64,000 nt of DNA, taken from NCBI RefSeq assembly GCF_900106995.1, contig NZ_FNOK01000031.1, forward strand, positions 1-64,000, written 5' to 3'. How positions within the stretch are numbered: the first letter of the stretch is position 1; each line of letters opens with the position of its first letter. The translations under genes were made by a program, and so were the position numbers. A model generated the notes under the pieces. The model did not search any database and was not told the DNA's origin. It worked only from the letters and a program-made list of their open reading frames with translations. The stretch is from Saccharopolyspora shandongensis (GTDB lineage: Bacteria > Actinomycetota > Actinomycetes > Mycobacteriales > Pseudonocardiaceae). This document shows, in pieces, positions 1 to 9,026 of the stretch.

Positions 1-1
1 G

Positions 2-1501
2 ATGGCCGACGCAGGTGTCGGCGTCGGCGACTTTTTCGAGATCGTGGCTGGCGGCTCGGAAGACGCCGGGCTCGGCGTCGAGCACCTCGGCCAGCTCGTC
101 GCCGGCGTGCTGCCGGAAGTCGGCGGCGTGCTGGTCGGTCTCACCGGGGTGTGGGCCGAGCACGGCGATGAGGTCGCCGACGTCGTTACCCGGATCATCG
201 GCGTCATAGGCGACATGTCCGGCGGTGCGCTGCCGGTGATGTCCTCGGCCGTGGGTGTCGCGCTCGACGTGCTCTCGGGCGTGCTCAACGTCATCGAGCC
301 GCTGTCGGGCGCGCTGGGGCCGCTGATCGGCATGTGGCTGTCGCTGGCGACCGCGATGCGCGGGATCCGCGCCGTGCGGGAAGTCGTCGCGGGGGCCGCC
401 ACGTCGATGATTCAGTTCAGCGACAACACACGTCGCGCCGCCGGCAGTGGCAGTCTGATGCAGACCGCCGGCCGCGGCATGCTCGGCGTGCTGGGCGGCC
501 CGTTCGGCGTCGCGCTGGCCGCCGCAACGATCGGGCTCGCCCTGTTCGGGTCGGCCAGCCAGAGCGCGGAGGGCGACCAGCGGTCGTTGTCGTCGGCGCT
601 GCGGGATTCCGCCGGGGCGTTCGACTCCAATGCCCGCTCGGCCATCATGCAGTCCGAGCAGTACCAGTCCATTGCCGGATCGGTCGAGGCGGCCGGGCTG
701 TCCCACCAGGAGTACATCGACGCTCTGATCAGCGGCGGCCCCGCGCTCGATGGTGTGCGTGCCAAGCTGCAAGGGCAGGTGCAAGCGGCCTACGAGGCAC
801 AGGGCAGTTTCACCGGGGTGTCCGGGTCCTTGCGGGAGCAGTCCGACGCGTCAACGGATTTGCTGCTGGCCACCGACGGACTGCGCGGCACCATCGTGGG
901 CGCGATCGACGATCAGCGGCAGTACACCGATGCGGTGTACGGCGCGGACTCGGCGATGAGCCGAGCGGTTCCCGGCGCGGACTCGCTACGCGAGGCGATC
1001 AACACGCTGAAGAACTCGACTGCGGACACCGCCGACCGCGTCGACGCGCTCAACGCCGCCTGGCAACAACTGTTCGGCGTGCAAATCTCGATGGACGAGG
1101 CCACCGCCCGGTTCGAAGAGGGCCTTGACAACCTGCGGGAATCCCTCGACAGCGTCCGCGGTGGCACAGCCGGCTGGCAGGCGGCACTGTTCGCCGCCGA
1201 CGGACAGATCAATCTGACCACCGAGGAAGGTCGGGAGCTGCACGACAACCTTGTGCAGCAGGGCGACCAGTACCGGACGTTGGCGCAGACCGCCTACGAC
1301 ACGGCATTGCGCCAGGGGCAGTCGCAGCAGCAGGCCGCCGCAGCGGCGGTGTCCGCCTCGGAGCAGCGCCGCGGGCAGTTCATCGCCGAGGCGATGCAGA
1401 TGGGGTTCACCGCCGATCAGGCGCGTGCGCTCGCAGACCGGTATTTCGGCATCCCTCGCGGCAGTTTCACCTCGACAACCGCTCTGGAGGAATGCCTCTA
1501 A
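2..1501 (+). CDS. phage tail tape-measure-like protein, 5'-partial, probably 3'-truncated
   Basis: The 499 visible residues are Ala/Gly/Ser-rich, with hydrophobic stretches (about residues 95-125 and 160-185) followed by long helical Gln/Ala-rich segments. This is the composition of the middle of a siphophage tape-measure protein, which sets tail length. Near the end it reads ADRYFGIP, a type of segment often followed in actinophage tape measures by several hundred more residues; here it stops 15 residues later in an unrelated tail. The first ATG is at base 2, so the true start is probably upstream. No other phage structural gene follows. I read it as a prophage remnant; an intact long membrane-active protein is the less likely alternative. 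Confidence 0.55.
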   Translation: MADAGVGVGDFFEIVAGGSEDAGLGVEHLGQLVAGVLPEVGGVLVGLTGVWAEHGDEVADVVTRIIGVIGDMSGGALPVMSSAVGVALDVLSGVLNVIEPLSGALGPLIGMWLSLATAMRGIRAVREVVAGAATSMIQFSDNTRRAAGSGSLMQTAGRGMLGVLGGPFGVALAAATIGLALFGSASQSAEGDQRSLSSALRDSAGAFDSNARSAIMQSEQYQSIAGSVEAAGLSHQEYIDALISGGPALDGVRAKLQGQVQAAYEAQGSFTGVSGSLREQSDASTDLLLATDGLRGTIVGAIDDQRQYTDAVYGADSAMSRAVPGADSLREAINTLKNSTADTADRVDALNAAWQQLFGVQISMDEATARFEEGLDNLRESLDSVRGGTAGWQAALFAADGQINLTTEEGRELHDNLVQQGDQYRTLAQTAYDTALRQGQSQQQAAAAAVSASEQRRGQFIAEAMQMGFTADQARALADRYFGIPRGSFTSTTALEECL

Positions 1502-1512
1502 CATCGGCACTG

Positions 1513-2340
1513 TCAGGGGCGACTGTAACCAATTGGCCCTATGTAAGCCCTGCCGAGGTCGACGTCGCGGAGGTCGGCGTCGCTGAGGTCGGCGCGGCCG
1601 AGGTTGACGCCTCGGAGTCTGATGTTGGTAAGGCGGGCGCCGCCGAGGTTGACGTCGCGGAGGTCGGTGTCCATGAGGGAGGCGTCGCGGAGGTTGGCGC
1701 GGCGGAGGTCGGCGCCGCGGAGGTCAGCGACGAATGCCACAAGCTCGGTGAGCACAGCCTGCTGAAGGCAGGCATCAGTGAAATCGATACGACTTCCCGG
1801 GTCGTCCCAGGCAGAATTGCGCCGGATCAGAACGGTCAGTGCCGTCTGCGCATCAGCAGACACTGCTTGATTTGGGCAGCTACCTTGTGGATCTCGGAGA
1901 GCTTTGGTGTTTTCCCGGACAAAGGTGGTCAACACGTTGACCGCGGTGGGGTGATCGGGTTCTGAGTCGCGGGCGATGCGTTCCAAGGAGTAGATGCCGC
2001 CGATGCGGACTTCGAGGTTGTCGGGGGTGCCCAGTTGCTCGACGGCTTTGCTGAACCGCTCGGTGATCTGCTGTTGCTGGAGGTTGACGCTTTGGCTGCG
2101 AGTCGATTCCAATGCGCTTTGAGAAGCGATGTACTGCGGTATGGCCAACGCCAGCGTGGCCAGCACCGCGCCCAGCGTCAGGATCTGGGTCAGGTCGAGT
2201 CGGCGCCGTGGCTGGGCTTTACCAGCCGGGGATGAACGTGGCCTACGGCGGGTTTTGGTGCCCGCAGGATGGCGTAGCCCCAACTTGACCACACGCTGAC
2301 GCGACGCACCCCGAGGACGACGATCGATCAGGACATCCAC
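1513..2340 (-). CDS. membrane-anchored pentapeptide-repeat protein, possibly truncated
   Basis: From the chosen GTG the protein has 275 aa: a basic N-terminus, one membrane segment (ILTLGAVLATLALAIP), then a stretch typical of actinobacterial pentapeptide proteins (RFSKAVEQLG...VRIGGIYSLERIARDS). About a dozen A(D/N)Lxx pentapeptides close the protein (ADLRGADLRRANL onward), which would fold as a right-handed quadrilateral beta helix. Function is unknown for this family. The repeat block ends within a few bases of the truncated tape-measure gene, so the C-terminus may be lost. No clear ribosome site supports GTG 2340; an ATG at 2391 and further upstream codons are also open. Confidence 0.65.
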   Translation of the reverse strand: MDVLIDRRPRGASRQRVVKLGLRHPAGTKTRRRPRSSPAGKAQPRRRLDLTQILTLGAVLATLALAIPQYIASQSALESTRSQSVNLQQQQITERFSKAVEQLGTPDNLEVRIGGIYSLERIARDSEPDHPTAVNVLTTFVRENTKALRDPQGSCPNQAVSADAQTALTVLIRRNSAWDDPGSRIDFTDACLQQAVLTELVAFVADLRGADLRRANLRDASLMDTDLRDVNLGGARLTNIRLRGVNLGRADLSDADLRDVDLGRAYIGPIGYSRP

Positions 2341-2746
2341 CGTGCCAGCACCACTTCGGCCAGTGCAGCCGTTTCGCGATGATTCCCGCATTGTTCTGAA
2401 AGCAGACGCAGCACCGGTCCACGCTGCTGCGCTGCGTTGAGCCGCAGCTGCCTGCCCCAATTGCGCGGGTGCTGCCCGGCTCGGCCCGCCCGCCGACCTA
2501 CACCCACTCCAGACCTCGCCGCCGGGGCACCATCCCCGACACGACTCGATGCGCAAAACATCTCCGGAATCGAGCCGGGCGTCTCTCTGCCGGAATCGCC
2601 GGAAGCCCCGCGGAGTGCTCGCATGCGCAGCGGCCGAAGGTTCAGACCTGTCGGACAAAAAGCGCGAAGGACTCGAATCGGTAACACCCGGCAACGTTTC
2701 CCTTCTCACCGGCGATCACCAGGTGACCTGACTGAAAGGGTTACGA

Positions 2747-4087
2747 GTGAACGTCAAACGTCTCGTTGCGGCAGTGGCCGCCACGACAGCCGTACTCGGC
2801 TTGGCCGCGACCGCCCCGGCGATCGCACAGCCCGAGGAACCGACCACCGCAGCCACCACGACCGCGCCGGAAGCACCGGCCACCAGCGAAGAGGCGCCCT
2901 CCGACGCCTCGGGAGCGGCCGAAAGGGCCACCACCGCGGAGGAAACGGCGACATCGGAACCCGCCACCACCCCGGCGGAGCCCACCCCCGGCACCACTGC
3001 CGCGGAACCGGCCACGTCTTCGGCGGAACCGACCACCGCAGCGGCAGCACCCGGTGACGGCGAGATCCAGCGGCGCTACGACTCGCTCACCCCGGCCATG
3101 CGCACCGAGGTTGGCAACCCGGTGGGCGCCGAGGTCGTAGCGGGCGATGCCCTTCGCTGGCAGGACTTCACCAACGCCCGCTTCTACTGGACGCCCGACA
3201 CCGGGGTGACCATCGTCCAGGGCCAGATCTTCCAGCGGTACCTGGACTTCGGCGCGCACGAAGGCCTCGGCGTGCCGGTCACCGACGAGCTGAGCTCCGC
3301 CGGCGGCACCAGCCGCTATAGCGACTTCGTCTTCCGGGACGCGACCGGCGAATACCCCTCCACGATCTACTGGTCCACCCGGACCGGGGCGCACCTGGTC
3401 GTGGAGGCCCTGCGCGATCACTACCGCGCGCTCGGCGAGGACCGCTTCGGATACGTCGCCACGGACAGCTACCCGACACCGGACGAGCGCGCCGCCTACA
3501 ACCACTTCGTCACGCCGCAGGGCCACGGCGCCTCGATCTACTGGAGCGAATTCGGGATCGCCTCGGTCAAGGGCGCGATCCGGGACAAGTGGGCCGCAAC
3601 CGGCTGGGAGCGCGGCCCGTTGGGCTACCCGATCAGCGACGAACTGGACGCCGGGGACGGCGTCGGCAAGTACAACGAGTTCTCGGGTGACGGGCAGCTG
3701 CTCGCCGGGATCGTGTGGAGCCCGCAGAACGGGGCGCACTCGCTGCAGGGCGTGATCGCGCAGCGCTACGTCGAACTGGGCGGCCCCACCGGCATCCTCG
3801 GCTACCCGACCACGGACGAGCTGGGCACGCCGGACGGGCGAGGCCGGTACAACCACTTCACCGGCACCGGTGGGGCGTCGATCTACTGGACGTCGCAGAC
3901 CGGGGCACACGAGGTGTACGGCGGAATCCGGGTTCGCTGGTCGCAGCTGGGCTGGGAGCGTTCCTACCTGGGCTACCCGATGACCGGCGAGCACGACATC
4001 CCGCAGGGTCGGGCGAGCGAGTTCGAGCACGGCTTCGTCGAATGGCACCGCGACACCGGCGCGGTGGTGGACTTCCCGAAGAACTGA
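2747..4087 (+). CDS. secreted LGFP-repeat protein
   Basis: The 446-aa protein starts at GTG after GAAAGG. It has a signal peptide (MNVKRLVAAVAATTAVLGLA, cleavage near AIA-QPEE), then a low-complexity Thr/Ala/Pro/Glu-rich region to about residue 100, typical of cell-wall-spanning linkers. About six LGFP-type repeats follow, with recurring cores such as GLGVPVTDE, PLGYPISDE, ILGYPTTDE and YLGYPMTGE and regularly spaced IYW residues. LGFP repeats occur in mycolata and other actinobacterial cell-wall proteins and are thought to bind or anchor to the envelope. No catalytic domain is visible. Confidence 0.88.
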   Translation: MNVKRLVAAVAATTAVLGLAATAPAIAQPEEPTTAATTTAPEAPATSEEAPSDASGAAERATTAEETATSEPATTPAEPTPGTTAAEPATSSAEPTTAAAAPGDGEIQRRYDSLTPAMRTEVGNPVGAEVVAGDALRWQDFTNARFYWTPDTGVTIVQGQIFQRYLDFGAHEGLGVPVTDELSSAGGTSRYSDFVFRDATGEYPSTIYWSTRTGAHLVVEALRDHYRALGEDRFGYVATDSYPTPDERAAYNHFVTPQGHGASIYWSEFGIASVKGAIRDKWAATGWERGPLGYPISDELDAGDGVGKYNEFSGDGQLLAGIVWSPQNGAHSLQGVIAQRYVELGGPTGILGYPTTDELGTPDGRGRYNHFTGTGGASIYWTSQTGAHEVYGGIRVRWSQLGWERSYLGYPMTGEHDIPQGRASEFEHGFVEWHRDTGAVVDFPKN

Positions 4088-4171
4088 GCACGCGGGGGCG
4101 TCCGGTGGGCGCGGGCCCACCGGACTTCCGCCGGACACGGCGAACGAACCCGAGGGGCGGCACCGCGCCGC

Positions 4172-4822
4172 CTGAACCAACGCGCCCCGCTCGACGAACT
4201 GTCCGAGCTGCGTATCAGCAAAGCCGCGTGGCGGGCGCAGCTCCGCGCCGGCCACCGCGCACGGCAGCAACAGAGCTTCGACAACGAACACGCCGCGACC
4301 CGCATCCGCAACGTCGAATTCGGCGTCGTGCCTGGCCTGCTCCAGGCTGCGGACTACGCACGCGCCGTGTTCCGCATCCAAGCCGAACTCCTCCAGGCGC
4401 CGGACTCGGACATCGAGGCGTCGGTGCGAGTCCGTCTACAGCGGCAACAAGTGCTCTACCAGGGCAAAGAAATCGAGCTCATCGTGTCCCAGCACGCTCT
4501 ACAACACCCGGTAGCGCCGCCCGATGCCATGCTTGGGCAGCTCGACCGGCTCGTGTCCGCCGTCGACATCCCCGGCCTGCGGTTCGGTGTGCTACCCGCG
4601 TTCCGGCGACTGCCCAACATCACAATGAACGGCTTCACCATGTTCGACGACCTGGTCCAGGTCGAGCACGTCTCCGCCGAACTCACCATCGACGACCCCG
4701 AACAGGTCGCCATCTACCACCGGCTCATGGACCGCCTATGGCTGGTGGCGTGCGAGGGCGACGAAGCCCGCGCCATCCTGCACCAGCTCGCCGCCGAGTA
4801 CCGACACCAGACCGAAGGATGA
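4172..4822 (+). pseudogene. DUF5753-type regulator lacking its N-terminal HTH
   Basis: Open reading from the marked start gives the linker and sensor half of a DUF5753 regulator: AAWRAQLRAGHRARQ, then VEFGVVPGLLQAADYARAV, QHALQHPV and ITMNGFTMFD, all standard for the family. The 70-90-residue XRE helix-turn-helix domain that should precede it is absent: the frame runs directly out of the LGFP stop codon with no recognisable HTH. A GTG at 4328 could start a 164-aa remnant. Its stop overlaps the DUF397 start (ATGA), the usual pairing of these families in actinomycetes. Loss of the DNA-binding half means it cannot act as a normal repressor. Confidence 0.75.
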
Positions 4823-5013
4823 CCGCCGTGACCATCGACGGGTGGCGCAAGTCCAGCCACAGCGGAACCCACAACTGCATCGAGGTCGGTCGCCTTGGCC
4901 ACAACGCCGCGGTGCGCGACACCAAGGACCGTGACGGCGGTCTGCTCAGCTTCGCCAGTGAGCGCTGGTCAGACTTCCTCGCCGCGGTGAAGGTGGACAA
5001 GTTCAACGCCTGA
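4819..5013 (+). CDS. DUF397 protein
   Basis: This 64-aa protein has the family hallmarks: GWRKSSHSGTHNCIEV near the start, a VRDTKDRDGG strand in the middle and FLAAVKVDKF at the end. DUF397 proteins are encoded beside XRE-DUF5753 regulators in Streptomyces and relatives and are thought to act with them, in some cases like a toxin-antitoxin or developmental switch. The start ATG overlaps the stop of the truncated regulator. Its partner has lost the DNA-binding domain, so this copy may be functionally orphaned. Confidence 0.85.
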   Translation: MTAVTIDGWRKSSHSGTHNCIEVGRLGHNAAVRDTKDRDGGLLSFASERWSDFLAAVKVDKFNA

Positions 5014-5030
5014 ACCACGACACCGCGAAC

Positions 5031-5058
5031 AGCCCCGGCATTCCTGCTGCCGGGGGCT
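5031..5058 (+). terminator. rho-independent-type hairpin after DUF397
   Basis: The arms AGCCCCGGCA and TGCCGGGGGCT enclose a short loop, about 17 bases after the DUF397 stop. No strong T-run follows, as is usual in actinomycetes. Confidence 0.65.
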
Positions 5059-5108
5059 GTCCCATTCCGAACACTGCTCGGTCAGCGTGCGAGCTCTGGC
5101 CGATCGGC

Positions 5109-5276
5109 TCAGGTAGACGTCGCCCGGACGGTCCGCTCTTGCGGCAACCGGACTTCGAGATAACGACGGACCCCGAACCCGTTCCGCATCGGGTAGTCGC
5201 GGTCTCCGCCGACCACGTCCAGCACGGTCGCCAACGCGGCCTGGATCGCCACGGCCTCTTCCGGGCTGCCGACCAT
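5109..5276 (-). CDS. small conserved-looking protein, unknown function
   Basis: The reverse strand reads a 55-aa protein beginning MVGSPEEAVAIQAAL and continuing VVGGDRDYPMRNGFGVRRYLEVRLP. Codon use is typical of the region. The layout (index-like PEEA helix, then a DYP..R..G..RRYLEVRLP strand) resembles small proteins I associate with actinomycete mobile elements, but I cannot name a family. An AAGGA lies only two bases before the ATG, so the start is uncertain. It sits alone between a terminator and the fadA promoter. Confidence 0.45.
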   Translation of the reverse strand: MVGSPEEAVAIQAALATVLDVVGGDRDYPMRNGFGVRRYLEVRLPQERTVRATST

Positions 5277-5376
5277 GATCCTTACTCGCGCGTCATCGGA
5301 TCACCTCGCCTGACTCAAGGTGGTAGGACTGGAAGCAAGCGCCTGGAGGCCTGCTCAGGTGCTCGTGAAGCATGCT

Positions 5377-5396
5377 TGCCCCATATCTGCCCCATA
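5377..5396. repeat. tandem TGCCCCATA direct repeat
   Basis: TGCCCCATA occurs twice with an 11-base period upstream of the fadA promoter. Purpose unknown: it could be an operator or a relic of mobile-element flanking DNA. Confidence 0.4.
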
Positions 5397-5427
5397 GGAG
5401 AGGGCAAACGGGCAGGTTAAGAGCATC

Positions 5428-5458
5428 TTGACTGTGACAGTGCTGGTGTCACACTCTA
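5428..5458 (+). promoter_or_regulatory. fadAB promoter with inverted-repeat operator
   Basis: A -35-like TTGACT is followed by a perfect inverted repeat, TGTGACA-N7-TGTCACA (5433-5453). It fills the spacer up to a weak -10 region (around CACTCTAGGT). A repressor bound there would block RNA polymerase. The arm spacing differs from the Crp site (TGTGA-N6-TCACA). The cognate regulator is not adjacent; a TetR-type fatty-acid regulator is a reasonable guess. Confidence 0.55.
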
Positions 5459-5495
5459 GGTGGAGCACCTGCCGCAACGAGGAGGCACGCCACAC

Positions 5496-6710
5496 ATGTC
5501 CGAGGCGTTCGTCTACGACGCGATCCGCACACCACGCGGTCGCGGCAAGAAAACCGGGTCGCTACACGGGGTGAAGCCGATCAGCCTGGTGGTGGGCCTG
5601 ATCCAGGAGCTGCAGCGCCGCCACCCGGACCTGGATCCCGCGCTGATCGACGACGTCGTGCTCGGCGTGGTCTCGCCCGTCGCCGACCAGGGCGGCGACA
5701 TCGCCAAGACCGCCGCGCTGGCCGCGGGCCTGCCCGACACCGTCAGCGGTGTGCAGCTCAACCGCTTCTGCGCGTCCGGCCTGGAGGCCGTCAACATCGC
5801 CGCCCAGAAGGTGCGGTCCGGCTGGGAGGACGCCGTGCTCGCCGGCGGCGTCGAATCCATGTCCCGGGTATCGATGGGCTCCGACGGCGGAGCCTGGGCG
5901 ATGGACCCCGAAACGAACTTCGCCACCTCCTTCGTGCCGCAGGGCATCGGCGCCGACCTGATCGCCACCATCGAAGGCTTCGACAGGTCCACTGTGGACG
6001 CCTATGCCGCCGAGTCGCAGACCCGCGCAGCCAAGGCCTGGGCCGACGGCCGCTTCGCCCGCTCCGTGGTTCCGGTGACCGACCGCAACGGCGTCACCGT
6101 CCTCGACCGTGACGAACACATCCGCGCCAACACCACGGTCGACGGCCTCGGCGGCCTGAAGTCGTCCTTCGCCGACATCGGCGAACTCGGCGGCTTCGAC
6201 GCCGTCGCGCTGCAGAAGTACCACTGGGTGGAGCGCATCGACCACGTCCACACAGCCGGCAACTCCTCCGGCATCGTCGACGGCGCCGCGCTGGCGCTGA
6301 TCGGCAGCGAATCCCTCGGCGAGCGCACCGGGCTGCGCCCCCGCGCCCGCATCGTCGCCGCGGCGCTCAGCGGCGCCGACCCGACGATCATGCTGACCGG
6401 CCCCGGCCCGGCGGTCCGCAAGGCGCTGGCCAAGGCCGACCTGAGCATCGACCAGATCGACCTGATCGAGATCAACGAGGCCTTCGCCGCGGTCCCGCTG
6501 AAGTTCATGAAGGAATTCGGCGTCGCCCACGACAAGGTCAACGTCAACGGCGGGGCCATCGCGATGGGCCACCCGCTGGGCGCCACCGGGGCGATGATCC
6601 TGGGCACCCTCATCGATGAGCTGGAACGCCGCAACCAGCGCTACGGCCTGGCCACGCTGTGCATCGGCGGCGGCATGGGGATCGCGACTGTCGTCGAACG
6701 GATCGGCTGA
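5496..6710 (+). CDS. fadA: acetyl-CoA C-acyltransferase (thiolase, beta-oxidation)
   Basis: The 404-aa thiolase cleaves 3-ketoacyl-CoA with CoA in the last step of fatty-acid beta-oxidation. The nucleophilic Cys lies in NRFCASGLEAVN (about residue 92), the acid/base His in NGGAIAMGHPLGATG and the second Cys in LCIGGGMG. GAGGAGG lies 11 bases before ATG 5496; an upstream GTG would lack a site. It is followed 14 bases later by the fadB-type gene, so the pair forms an operon encoding the trifunctional pathway steps. Confidence 0.93.
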   Translation: MSEAFVYDAIRTPRGRGKKTGSLHGVKPISLVVGLIQELQRRHPDLDPALIDDVVLGVVSPVADQGGDIAKTAALAAGLPDTVSGVQLNRFCASGLEAVNIAAQKVRSGWEDAVLAGGVESMSRVSMGSDGGAWAMDPETNFATSFVPQGIGADLIATIEGFDRSTVDAYAAESQTRAAKAWADGRFARSVVPVTDRNGVTVLDRDEHIRANTTVDGLGGLKSSFADIGELGGFDAVALQKYHWVERIDHVHTAGNSSGIVDGAALALIGSESLGERTGLRPRARIVAAALSGADPTIMLTGPGPAVRKALAKADLSIDQIDLIEINEAFAAVPLKFMKEFGVAHDKVNVNGGAIAMGHPLGATGAMILGTLIDELERRNQRYGLATLCIGGGMGIATVVERIG

Positions 6711-6724
6711 AGGACACATCACAC

Positions 6725-8941
6725 ATGAGCGAGCAGAACACCATCCGCTGGGAGTCCGACGCCGACGGCATCGTCGTGCTGACCCTGGACGACCCGCAGC
6801 AGCAGGCCAACACCATGAACGAGCGCTACCAGCGCTCCATGGACGAAACCCTGCAGCGTCTGGAAGCCGAACGCGACAACATCACCGGTGTCGTCATCAC
6901 CTCCGCGAAGAGCACCTTCTTCGCCGGCGGTGACCTGCGCGAGCTGGTCCAGGCCCGCCCCGGCGACGCCGAACGGGTCGCCGAAACCACCACCGGCGTC
7001 AAGCGTCAGCTCCGCCGCCTCGAAACCCTCGGCGTGCCGGTGGTCGCCGCGCTCAACGGCACCGCCCTCGGCGGCGGCCTGGAGATCGCGCTGGCCTGCC
7101 ACCACCGCATCGCGCTGAAGGACCCCAAGGCCCGCTTCGGTTTCCCCGAGGTCACCCTCGGCCTGCTGCCCGGCGCCGGCGGCGTGGTCCGCACGGTCCG
7201 CCTGCTGGGCATCGCCGACGCCCTGCTGAACGTGCTGCTGCAGGGCCAGCGGCTGCGCCCGGAGAAGGCCGCGGAGATCGGCATCGTCGACGAGCTCGTC
7301 GACACGCCGGAGCAGCTGATCGCGGCCGCCAAGGACTGGATCAAGGCCAACCCCGAGGCGGCCCAGCCCTGGGACCGGCCGGGGCACAAGATTCCCGGTG
7401 GCACGCCGTCGAACCCGAAGTTCGCCGCCAACCTCCCGGCGTTCCCCGCCAACCTCCGCAAGCAGCTCAAGGGCGCGCCGCTGCCCGCCCCGCGCAACAT
7501 CCTCGCCGCCGCGGTGGAAGGCGCGCAGGTCGACTTCGACACCGCGCTCGCCGTCGAGGGCCGCTACTTCGTGGAGCTGGTCTGCGGCCAGACCGCCAAG
7601 AACATGAGCAAGGCGTTCTTCTTCGACCTCCAGCACATCAACTCCGGCGGCAGCCGCCCGGCCGGTGAACCCGAATGGCACGCGAAGAAGGTCGCGGTGC
7701 TCGGCGGCGGCATGATGGGCGCGGGCATCGCCTACGTGTGCGCCAAGGCGGGCATGCAGGTCGTGCTCAAGGACATCTCGCTCGCGGCGGCCGAGAAGGG
7801 CAAGGACTACTCGGCGAAGCTGCTGGAGAAGGCCATCGCCAAGGGCCGCTCGACGCAGGCCAAGGCGGACGAGCTGCTGGCCCGGATCACGCCCACCGAC
7901 CAGGTCGACCCGCTGACCGGCTGCGACCTGGTCATCGAGGCCGTCTTCGAGGACCCGAAGATCAAGCACCAGGTGTACTCGGAGGTGCAGGACGTCATCG
8001 ACGGCGACGCCCTGATCGCCTCCAACACCTCCACGCTGCCGATCACCGACCTCGCCGAGGGCGTGCGCCGCCGCGAGGACTTCATCGGCCTGCACTTCTT
8101 CTCCCCGGTCGACAAGATGCCCCTGGTCGAGATCATCTGCGGCGAGCACACCAGCGACCGGGCCCTGGCGCGCGCGTTCGACGTGGTGCAGCAGATCAAC
8201 AAGACGCCGATCGTGGTCAACGACAGCCGCGGCTTCTTCACCAGCCGCGTCATCGGCACGTTCGTCAACGAGGGCGTCTCGATGCTCGCCGAAGGCGTGC
8301 ACCCGGCGTCCATCGAGCAGGCCTCCGCGCAGGCCGGATTCCCGGCGCCCGTCCTGCAGCTGTTCGACGAGCTGACCTTGACGCTGCCGCGCAAGATCCG
8401 CGACGAGACCAGGCGCGCCGTCGAGGCCGCCGGCGGGACGTGGACGCCGCACCCGGCCGAACTGGTGCTGGACCGCATGGTCGACGAGTTCGACCGCAAG
8501 GGCCGCTCCAGCGGCGCCGGCTTCTACGACTACGTCGACGGCAAGCGGGTCGGGCTGTGGCCGGGACTGGCCGAGCACTTCGGTGCGGCCGAGCGGGATC
8601 CGTCCGAGGTGAGCCTGACCGACCTCAAGGAGCGGATGCTGTTCGTGGAGGCGCTGGAAACCGTCAAATGCCTCGACGAGGGCGTGCTGCGGTCGGTGCC
8701 GGACGCCAACATCGGCTCGATCTTCGGCATCGGGTTCCCCGCCTGGACCGGTGGAGTCGTGCAGTACATGAACGGCTACCCGGGCGGGCTGGCCGGATTC
8801 GTCGCCCGCTGCCGGGAGCTGGCGGAACGCTACGGCGAGCGGTTCGAGCCGCCGGGCTCGCTGGTCCGCCGCGCTGAGGCGGGGGAGCCGTTCGACCTCG
8901 GCGAACCCGATGGGGGCATCGTCGCCGCCACGGCGGCGTGA
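6725..8941 (+). CDS. fadB: fatty-acid oxidation complex alpha: enoyl-CoA hydratase / 3-hydroxyacyl-CoA dehydrogenase
   Basis: This 738-aa fusion hydrates enoyl-CoA and oxidises 3-hydroxyacyl-CoA with NAD. The N-terminal crotonase domain (1-200) has the oxyanion segments FFAGGDLRELV and GGGLEIALACHHRIA, plus the Glu region GFPEVTLGLLPGAGG. From about 320 a Rossmann fold begins with AVLGGGMMGAGIAY. The dehydrogenase catalytic His lies in GLHFFSPVDKMPLVEI (about 456), and SRGFFTSRV and a C-terminal HAD domain follow. Length matches FadB/FadJ. It is co-transcribed with fadA. Confidence 0.93.
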   Translation: MSEQNTIRWESDADGIVVLTLDDPQQQANTMNERYQRSMDETLQRLEAERDNITGVVITSAKSTFFAGGDLRELVQARPGDAERVAETTTGVKRQLRRLETLGVPVVAALNGTALGGGLEIALACHHRIALKDPKARFGFPEVTLGLLPGAGGVVRTVRLLGIADALLNVLLQGQRLRPEKAAEIGIVDELVDTPEQLIAAAKDWIKANPEAAQPWDRPGHKIPGGTPSNPKFAANLPAFPANLRKQLKGAPLPAPRNILAAAVEGAQVDFDTALAVEGRYFVELVCGQTAKNMSKAFFFDLQHINSGGSRPAGEPEWHAKKVAVLGGGMMGAGIAYVCAKAGMQVVLKDISLAAAEKGKDYSAKLLEKAIAKGRSTQAKADELLARITPTDQVDPLTGCDLVIEAVFEDPKIKHQVYSEVQDVIDGDALIASNTSTLPITDLAEGVRRREDFIGLHFFSPVDKMPLVEIICGEHTSDRALARAFDVVQQINKTPIVVNDSRGFFTSRVIGTFVNEGVSMLAEGVHPASIEQASAQAGFPAPVLQLFDELTLTLPRKIRDETRRAVEAAGGTWTPHPAELVLDRMVDEFDRKGRSSGAGFYDYVDGKRVGLWPGLAEHFGAAERDPSEVSLTDLKERMLFVEALETVKCLDEGVLRSVPDANIGSIFGIGFPAWTGGVVQYMNGYPGGLAGFVARCRELAERYGERFEPPGSLVRRAEAGEPFDLGEPDGGIVAATAA

Positions 8942-8978
8942 CGCGCGAGGCTTCGTAGCCGCCGAACTCGCGGATGCA

Positions 8979-9013
8979 AGAGGCGCCGGGCCAACGCGGG
9001 CCCGGCGCCTCTT
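8979..9013. terminator. bidirectional terminator between fadB and the chaplin-like gene
   Basis: A 14-bp GC-rich stem (AGAGGCGCCGGGCC and its complement) with a five-base loop lies between two convergent genes. Confidence 0.8.
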
Positions 9014-9026
9014 CCGCTGGTCGTGA

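Noticed and set aside
2741..4381. Long 546-codon reverse reading frame over the LGFP gene
   Set aside because: It is a high-GC shadow frame: the plus-strand gene has signal peptide, repeats and ribosome site, while the reverse product is Arg/Gly junk.
5433..5453. Crp site in the fadA promoter
   Set aside because: The half-sites resemble TGTGA/TCACA but the spacing is 11 instead of six bases.
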